This document shows, piece after piece, positions 56,222 to 61,888 of a DNA stretch of 64,000 nt (the first letter of the stretch is position 1; each line of letters opens with the position of its first letter). Source of the stretch: an uncultured Pelagibacteraceae bacterium. GTDB taxonomy: Bacteria; Pseudomonadota; Alphaproteobacteria; Pelagibacterales; Pelagibacteraceae. The translations under genes were made by a program, and so were the position numbers. The DNA lies in assembly GCA_902558815.1 (NCBI GenBank), contig CACEFF010000001.1, positions 1 to 64,000 on the forward strand. The letters are read 5' to 3'. A model generated the notes under the pieces. That model made no database searches and was not told where the DNA came from. It saw only the letters and a program-made list of their open reading frames with translations.

Positions 56222-56941
56222 ATGACTAAAAAGGTTTTAAATCAAAATGGCAAATTTGTTCAAGAATTAATTGATTCTATTGAACCTGACTTTACCTTTA
56301 ACAACAATCCCACTAATAGATTTAAAATCATCAAAACCAAGAAAGATAATTCAAAACAAAATAAACATGAACAATTATTGGAACTAAAAAATAGAATTAA
56401 TTCAATTGAAAATTGTAATTTAAAAAATAACTCAAAAAATCTTGTTCTTGGAGATGGTGACATTAATAGCCCATTGATGTTAATTGGAGAGGCTCCTGGA
56501 GAAATAGAGGATAACTCTGGTCATTCTTTTCAAGGCGAAGTTGGTTCTCTTCTTAAAAAGATGTTGATGGCGATAAATATTAGATTCGAAAACGTTTATT
56601 CTACATACTCAATTAATTTTAAAACACCTGTGGATAAAAAACCAACAGTTCAAGAAATCAAACGTTACTCAACGTTTTTGAAAGAGCATATATCTATTAT
56701 CAATCCAAAAATTGTTATTTTAATGGGCAGCACCGCAATGGAGTCTGTTACAGGGTTAAATACTAAAATTTCAAATGAAAGAGGAAAATGGAAAGAAATT
56801 ATTTTAAAAAGTAAGATTTTTCCTTTTATGATTACTTTTAGTCCCTCATACTTAATTAGATTTCCTGAAAACAAAAAATATTCCTGGGAAGATTTAAAAA
56901 AGATTAAAAAAAAACTTCAAGATTTAAATATTAAAATTTAA
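56222..56941 (+). CDS. Family 4-type uracil-DNA glycosylase
   Basis: 239 residues fitting the UDG superfamily, type 4/5 branch: MLIGEAPGEIEDNSGHSFQGEVGSLL-like active-site region (motif A), the central KTPVDKKPTVQEI, LMGSTAMESV, and motif B ITFSPSYLIRFPENK. In the family, four cysteines bind a 4Fe-4S cluster; here only one near the N-terminal position (ENCNLK) remains, and the later CxxP/C positions are K and S, so the cluster is probably absent. It overlaps rnhB by 1 bp (TAATG). Confidence 0.8.
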   Translation: MTKKVLNQNGKFVQELIDSIEPDFTFNNNPTNRFKIIKTKKDNSKQNKHEQLLELKNRINSIENCNLKNNSKNLVLGDGDINSPLMLIGEAPGEIEDNSGHSFQGEVGSLLKKMLMAINIRFENVYSTYSINFKTPVDKKPTVQEIKRYSTFLKEHISIINPKIVILMGSTAMESVTGLNTKISNERGKWKEIILKSKIFPFMITFSPSYLIRFPENKKYSWEDLKKIKKKLQDLNIKI

Positions 56942-57501
56942 TGAAGATTATTGCAGGAGTCGATGAGGTTGGCAGAGGAAGTTTGATAGGACCAGTTTAT
57001 GCAGCGGCTATTATTTTAAATAAATCTATTAACAAAAAATTACTAAAAGATTCTAAAAGTTTAAAAAAAACTAAAAGAGAATTTTTATCAAAATATATTA
57101 AAAAAAATTCAGTGTGGTCTATAGGCAAAGCCTCAGTAAAAGAAATAGAAAAAATAAATATTCTTCAAGCAAGTTTACTCGCTATGAGAAGAGCTATAAA
57201 AAAACTTAAAAAAAAACCTACACTAATCCTAGTTGATGGAAATAAAATACCTAAAATGAAAAATTACAAAATTAAATCAATAATAAAAGGTGATGAAAAG
57301 ATACCCTCAATTTCGGCAGCATCAATTATTGCTAAAGTTACACGTGATAAAATGATAACTAATTTGGGAAAAAAATTTAAAGGTTACTATTGGGATCAAA
57401 ATTATGGATACGGAACTAAAATGCATTTAAAAGCTATAAAAAATTTGGGTATTACGCCCCATCATAGAAAAACTTTTTCACCAATAAATAAAATTAAATA
57501 G
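56941..57501 (+). CDS. rnhB: Ribonuclease HII
   Basis: Removes RNA, including single ribonucleotides, from DNA. The 186 residues show the catalytic pair in AGVDEVGRG (D8, E9), LVDGNKIP with the next Asp, and SAASIIAKVTRD with the fourth carboxylate. The protein ends at a typical PHHRKTFSP segment. Base excision repair and RNase HII genes here form one pair. Confidence 0.94.
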   Translation: MKIIAGVDEVGRGSLIGPVYAAAIILNKSINKKLLKDSKSLKKTKREFLSKYIKKNSVWSIGKASVKEIEKINILQASLLAMRRAIKKLKKKPTLILVDGNKIPKMKNYKIKSIIKGDEKIPSISAASIIAKVTRDKMITNLGKKFKGYYWDQNYGYGTKMHLKAIKNLGITPHHRKTFSPINKIK

Positions 57502-57517
57502 GTTTCACGTAGAAACA
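57501..57517. repeat. Short inverted repeat resembling parS, with one extra base
   Basis: GTTTC...GAAAC spaced by ACGTA at 57502-57516. It looks like the ParB site TGTTTCACGTGAAACA with an A inserted after the ACGT centre. It may equally be a small hairpin just after the rnhB stop. Confidence 0.3.
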
Positions 57518-57578
57518 CAAGATCTAGTTATTTAATAAAATCTTAGCACAAATCGAAACTGAATAATTCAATCCTAGG

Positions 57579-57607
57579 TTGACCCAAGAATCTTTTTAGA
57601 GTCTAAT
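57579..57607 (+). promoter_or_regulatory. Probable ccrM promoter with two GANTC sites
   Basis: TTGACC (57579-57584) and TCTAAT (57602-57607) are 17 bp apart. GAATC (57588-57592) lies in the spacer, and GAGTC (57599-57603) runs into the -10 box; they are 11 bp apart, start to start. The expected start site is only about 6 nt before the ATG at 57620, so the message may be nearly leaderless. Methylation by the encoded enzyme could switch this promoter. Confidence 0.6.
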
Positions 57608-57619
57608 TTGTTTTTATAA

Positions 57620-58693
57620 ATGACTTTTAATTTTAAAAATAGATTAATTAATGGAGATAGCTTAGAGGAATTAAAAAAAATTCCTGATGAGTCTTTTGAT
57701 TTAGTTTTTGCAGACCCCCCTTACAACTTACAATTAAAAAGCGAGTTGACCAGACCCGATAGATCTAAAGTAAGTGCAGTAAATGATAAGTGGGATCAAT
57801 TTGAAAGTTTCAAAAAATACGATGATTTTACTTACGCTTGGTTAAGTGAATGTAAAAGAATTTTAAAAAAAAATGGAGCAATTTGGGTCATTGGTAGTTA
57901 TCACAATATTTTTAGAGTTGGTACTGCAATTCAAAATTTGGGTTTTTGGATTTTAAATGATGTTATTTGGAATAAAAAAAATCCAATGCCAAACTTTAGA
58001 GGAACTCGTTTTACAAATGCTCATGAAACTTTAATTTGGGCTTCTAAATCTGAAAAATCAAAATACACTTTCAACTATCAGTCTTTAAAATGCTTAAATG
58101 ATGATCTTCAAATGAGATCTAATTGGGATTTACCAATTTGTAATGGATCGGAAAGACTAAAGAGGAATGGGAAAAAAATACACTCAACTCAGAAACCAGA
58201 GGCCTTACTTCACAGAATTTTATTAGCAACATCAAATAAAAATGACTTAATTTTAGATCCTTTTTTAGGAACAGGAACAACTGCAGTTGTTTCTAAAAAA
58301 TTAGGTAGAAATTATTACGGAATTGAAAAAGAAAAAGCCTATTTTAAAGCTGCTCAGCAAAGATTAAGAAAAGCAAAACCTATAGAGGATGATTATTTGG
58401 ATACTCTAAAGAACGGAAGGTCTAAACCAAGAATACCTTTTGGTTCATTAGTTGAACTTGGAATAATAAAATCAGGAACAACTATTTTTGATAATAAAAA
58501 GAAAATTAGTGCAAAAATCATGGCCGATGGAAGTATAAAACACGCGCATAATGAAGGCTCAATTCATAAAGTAGCAGCAACAATACTGGGTGCTGAAAGT
58601 TGCAATGGTTGGACTTACTGGCATTGTAAAATTGGAAGCAGCATTGTCCCAATAGATAATTTAAGACAAAAATTTCTTCATAAAAATAATTGA
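57620..58693 (+). CDS. ccrM: Cell-cycle DNA adenine methyltransferase (GANTC)
   Basis: Orphan N6-adenine methyltransferase of the CcrM group, 357 residues, with no restriction partner nearby. It is a beta-class enzyme: catalytic ADPPYNLQL (31-39) comes first, then the target-recognition part, then the SAM motif DPFLGTGTTAVV (about 214-225). A C-terminal extension (about 265-355) with GSLVELGIIKSGTTIF and WTYWHCKIG fits the RAMA domain typical of CcrM. CcrM controls the alphaproteobacterial cell cycle by methylating GANTC. No paired endonuclease gene is seen. Confidence 0.95.
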   Translation: MTFNFKNRLINGDSLEELKKIPDESFDLVFADPPYNLQLKSELTRPDRSKVSAVNDKWDQFESFKKYDDFTYAWLSECKRILKKNGAIWVIGSYHNIFRVGTAIQNLGFWILNDVIWNKKNPMPNFRGTRFTNAHETLIWASKSEKSKYTFNYQSLKCLNDDLQMRSNWDLPICNGSERLKRNGKKIHSTQKPEALLHRILLATSNKNDLILDPFLGTGTTAVVSKKLGRNYYGIEKEKAYFKAAQQRLRKAKPIEDDYLDTLKNGRSKPRIPFGSLVELGIIKSGTTIFDNKKKISAKIMADGSIKHAHNEGSIHKVAATILGAESCNGWTYWHCKIGSSIVPIDNLRQKFLHKNN

Positions 58694-58696
58694 AAA

Positions 58697-59839
58697 TTAC
58701 CTGTAAATTTTACCTAGATAACTCTCTAAAAACTTTTTGTTTTTAACCAATCTTTTCAGAAAAATATTTCTAAAAAAAGTTGTTAAAGGATTAGATAAAT
58801 GAAAAGCAAACTGATTAATTTTTGATCTGATATTAATCATTTTTGTTTTATTGACTCTATTCTTAAAAAAATTATTTTCTGTATTATTCTCAATACTTTT
58901 AAATAATTCATAAGCACCCTCTATTGACTGTGATGCACCTTGGGCAAATGATGGTGGAAAGGCAAAAAAAGCGTCACCAATCAAATGAATATTATTATTT
59001 TGCAATTTATAGAAATTGTCACTTACAAATACTGGAAATATCTTAAGTTCCTTTAGGTCATACAAAAAGTCTTTGTTTTTTAAAGGAAATTTTTCTAAAA
59101 CTTTTCTAATAAATAATTTGTCACTGAATAATGAGTAATTTTCTTTTTCCTCCTCTGACAATTTGTATTTCATTATAGCTATAAAATTCAAGTCTCCTTT
59201 TGAGTTTACTGGATAAATTACATGATGAAAATCTGGACCTAAAAATAAAGAAACATTTTCTTTATCAATGGTCTCAGGAGATTTGGTTAAGATTCCTCTA
59301 ATTGCTAGTGTGTTATCATATTTAGGTCTAGCTTCACTCTTAGATATAAGATTTTTACTTTTTGAAAAAACTCCATCAGAAATAATTAAATAATCACATT
59401 CATTGACCTCTTTGTTTTCAAAAAAGAGCTTAGTACTTTTCTCGATATTTTCTATTTTTGAAATATTATATCCAGTCTTTATCAAGTTATTTAAATCTTT
59501 TTTTAAAAAATTGATTAAAGACGATCTTTTTAAAGTAGTGTACTTGCAGTCCTCTGAATTAAATTTGGTAATATCTAACTCACATATTTTATTTGAGCTG
59601 TTATTTGAATAAAAACTAATTTTTTCAGGAGTGAATTTTTCTTTGTTTTGTAATTCTTTAAATCCAATTTCATTTAAAAGTTTGATGCTGTTTACTGATA
59701 ATTGAATACCATAGCCCTCCTCTAAAGTAATTGAGGTATTTTTTTCATATATCGTAATTTGATAATTAGGATTTCTTTTGAATAAATTGGCAATAAATAA
59801 TCCTGAAATTCCAGCCCCAATTATAGCTATTTTTTTCAT
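58697..59839 (-). CDS. FAD-dependent monooxygenase (UbiH/salicylate-hydroxylase type)
   Basis: 380-residue group A flavin monooxygenase. It has the FAD motif GAGISGLFIANLF (about 8-20), the middle DG motif (YLIISDGVFSKSK), and the GD motif LIGDAFFAFPPSFAQGASQSIEGA. The fold suits aromatic hydroxylation, for example in ubiquinone synthesis or salicylate-like substrates; sequence does not decide. The ATG at 59839 overlaps the mutY TGA by one base (TGATG); the TTG at 59842 is less likely. Confidence 0.82.
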   Translation of the reverse strand: MKKIAIIGAGISGLFIANLFKRNPNYQITIYEKNTSITLEEGYGIQLSVNSIKLLNEIGFKELQNKEKFTPEKISFYSNNSSNKICELDITKFNSEDCKYTTLKRSSLINFLKKDLNNLIKTGYNISKIENIEKSTKLFFENKEVNECDYLIISDGVFSKSKNLISKSEARPKYDNTLAIRGILTKSPETIDKENVSLFLGPDFHHVIYPVNSKGDLNFIAIMKYKLSEEEKENYSLFSDKLFIRKVLEKFPLKNKDFLYDLKELKIFPVFVSDNFYKLQNNNIHLIGDAFFAFPPSFAQGASQSIEGAYELFKSIENNTENNFFKNRVNKTKMINIRSKINQFAFHLSNPLTTFFRNIFLKRLVKNKKFLESYLGKIYR

Positions 59840-60819
59840 CAATTTTTTTCTAAATATTTAACAATTTTTTTTGTAAATGAAGGAAGCACATAATTATCTA
59901 ATTTTTTTTCATCAACCCAATAAGGTGTATGAAATTTTCTTATATTTTTTGAGTATTGAATTTTAATATTCATATTCATATTTGATAATTTTATATTTAA
60001 ATTTTCATTAAAATTTTTTGGTTGAGATAATTCTTCCATAGGAAATATTGTTAGATTTTTTAGAAAATTAAACTTGGTATTTTTAATTAATAAATATCTT
60101 TGATCTTTTTTAAAAACTTTTAAAAGAAAATACTTGTCTATATTCTTTTTATTATTCTTTTTTAAATAAAAATCTTTTTTTTTAAATGCCATACACTTAT
60201 TAGATATTGGACATTTATAACATGACGGATTAGTTGGTTTACATATTAATGCACCTAACTCCATTAGTGCCTGGGCATAATCACTAGGTCTTGATGATAT
60301 TCCAAATATGGATTTTTTTTTAATTAGATTGTCTTTTTGAATATCTTTCTTTTTTTTTAAATACAAATATCTTTTTAAAACTCTTTCTATATTTCCATCC
60401 AATGGAATGTAAGGTTTATTAAAGGCTATAGCTAAAATAGCGCTTGCTGTATAATTTCCTATACCAGGCAACGATATTAAATCTGCGAAACTATCAGGTA
60501 TTTTTCCTTTAAAATTTTTAGTAACTATTTGAGCAGTTTTTTTTAAATTTTTCGCTCTAGAGTAATATCCTAGACCTTCCCAAAGTTTCAGAAGCTTCTT
60601 ATTTTGAACTCCTGAGAGAGATTTTAAATCTGGAACATTTTTTATAAATCGTTTGAAATAAGGAATTACAGTTACAACCTGGGTTTGTTGTAACATAAAT
60701 TCACTCACCAATGTATAATACTGCCTTTTTTGTTGAGAAACATTTTTTCGCCAAGGTAAAGATCTTTTATTTAAATCATACCAATTAAGAATTTTTTTTG
60801 TTACTAATTGTTCTTTCAT
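59839..60819 (-). CDS. mutY: A/G-specific adenine DNA glycosylase
   Basis: Removes adenine paired with 8-oxoguanine. From the ATG at 60819 the protein has 326 residues: catalytic Glu in LVSEFMLQQTQV, the helix-hairpin-helix/GPD region LISLPGIGNYTASAILAIAF with the catalytic Asp in PLDGNIERV, and the 4Fe-4S cluster ligands C-x6-C-x2-C-x5-C in CKPTNPSCYKCPISNKC. A C-terminal domain (NUDIX-like) follows. The frame is open to 60864, but the WYDLNKRSLPWR motif sits at the right distance from the ATG chosen. Confidence 0.94.
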   Translation of the reverse strand: MKEQLVTKKILNWYDLNKRSLPWRKNVSQQKRQYYTLVSEFMLQQTQVVTVIPYFKRFIKNVPDLKSLSGVQNKKLLKLWEGLGYYSRAKNLKKTAQIVTKNFKGKIPDSFADLISLPGIGNYTASAILAIAFNKPYIPLDGNIERVLKRYLYLKKKKDIQKDNLIKKKSIFGISSRPSDYAQALMELGALICKPTNPSCYKCPISNKCMAFKKKDFYLKKNNKKNIDKYFLLKVFKKDQRYLLIKNTKFNFLKNLTIFPMEELSQPKNFNENLNIKLSNMNMNIKIQYSKNIRKFHTPYWVDEKKLDNYVLPSFTKKIVKYLEKN

Positions 60820-61308
60820 ATGCAATTTAAAAAATATACTAAGCAGAGAATTAGAACCATTCAAGGATTAAGATCACTAAAAGACACTTTGCCAAAAAAC
60901 ATTAGAAAAGTGATAAACAAAAGAGGGCAGATTTATTCTGAAACTTTAAATAATTGGAAATATATTGTAGGAGAAAATTTATTTAATGTTTGTTTTCCAA
61001 AATCTTACAAAAATTCAAATAGTTTTAGTGTCAGTACTTTATTAATAATGGTCAAAAGAGGTCACGAAGTAGATTTGGAATATTCAAAAAAAAATATAAT
61101 CGATAGGATGAATGCATTTTTTGGGAATACAGTTGTTGAAAAAATTAAATTTACTAGCTTTAATGATGAAAAAAAAATTACCCCTGAAGAAAATAAAATA
61201 AAAACTAATGTGACAAATAATGAATATAGAAATAAGATAAATGATGTTAAAAATCAAAAAATAAAAAAATCATTACTTGAATTAACTAAAGTATTTAAAA
61301 AAAAATGA
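60820..61308 (+). CDS. DUF721/DciA-family protein
   Basis: 162 residues of the DUF721 family, which includes DciA, a loader-type partner of the replicative helicase DnaB. The recognisable part is ETLNNWKYIVGENLFNVCFPKS and the following SVSTLLIMVKRGHEVDLEYSKKNIIDRMNAFFG strand-helix pattern. The C-terminal third is a Lys/Asn-rich, probably disordered tail. The mutY / DUF721 / DsbA-like / smc run is conserved in alphaproteobacteria. ATG at 60820 abuts the mutY ATG on the other strand (CATATG). Confidence 0.8.
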   Translation: MQFKKYTKQRIRTIQGLRSLKDTLPKNIRKVINKRGQIYSETLNNWKYIVGENLFNVCFPKSYKNSNSFSVSTLLIMVKRGHEVDLEYSKKNIIDRMNAFFGNTVVEKIKFTSFNDEKKITPEENKIKTNVTNNEYRNKINDVKNQKIKKSLLELTKVFKKK

Positions 61309-61880
61309 AAAAAATTTTTATAATTCTTATTTTATTTTTTGGATTAGAAACCCATATGAATGCTGAAATTAAAAGAATAATTTCAGGGAATAAAAATGCT
61401 AAAATTACAATTATTGCATATGAGTCTTTAACTTGTAGTCATTGCGCAGATTTTCATAATGATGTTTATCCTCAACTTAAAAAAGATTATATTGATACAG
61501 GTCTTGCTAAAATAGAATTTAGACATTTCCCATTAGATATAGCAGCCTTTAATGCGTCAAAAATTTCCCAATGTAAACAAGATCAAAGTTTAGAAATTTT
61601 GGAGTCTTTATATTCAAATCAACAAGCTTGGGTGAAAGGAAATACTGTTGAAGAGTTAAATGAAAATCTTAAAAGATTTATTAAAAAAGAGGGATTTAAA
61701 GTAGATTTCGAAAAATGTATTATTAATAAAGAAATAGAAGATTTTGTTTTAAACGATCGAATCGAAGGAACTAAAAACTTCAAAATAAATGCTACTCCTA
61801 CGATAATTATTAACAATGAAAAGTTTGAAAAATCGCTTAATTATAAAAATTTAAAAAAATCTCTTGAAAAACTGATATAA
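61305..61880 (+). CDS. DsbA-family thiol-disulfide oxidoreductase, exported
   Basis: 191 residues with a signal peptide (about 1-20), then the thioredoxin-like DsbA_4 domain: IAYESLTCSHCADFH gives the active site C44-S-H-C47, and ATPTIIIN gives the cis-Pro loop. A second Cys pair (SQCKQDQ, EKCI) is typical of the family. It probably forms or isomerises disulfides in periplasmic proteins. It overlaps the DUF721 gene by 4 bp, and smc follows 8 bp later. Confidence 0.88.
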   Translation: MKKIFIILILFFGLETHMNAEIKRIISGNKNAKITIIAYESLTCSHCADFHNDVYPQLKKDYIDTGLAKIEFRHFPLDIAAFNASKISQCKQDQSLEILESLYSNQQAWVKGNTVEELNENLKRFIKKEGFKVDFEKCIINKEIEDFVLNDRIEGTKNFKINATPTIIINNEKFEKSLNYKNLKKSLEKLI

Positions 61881-61888
61881 GTTAAATT

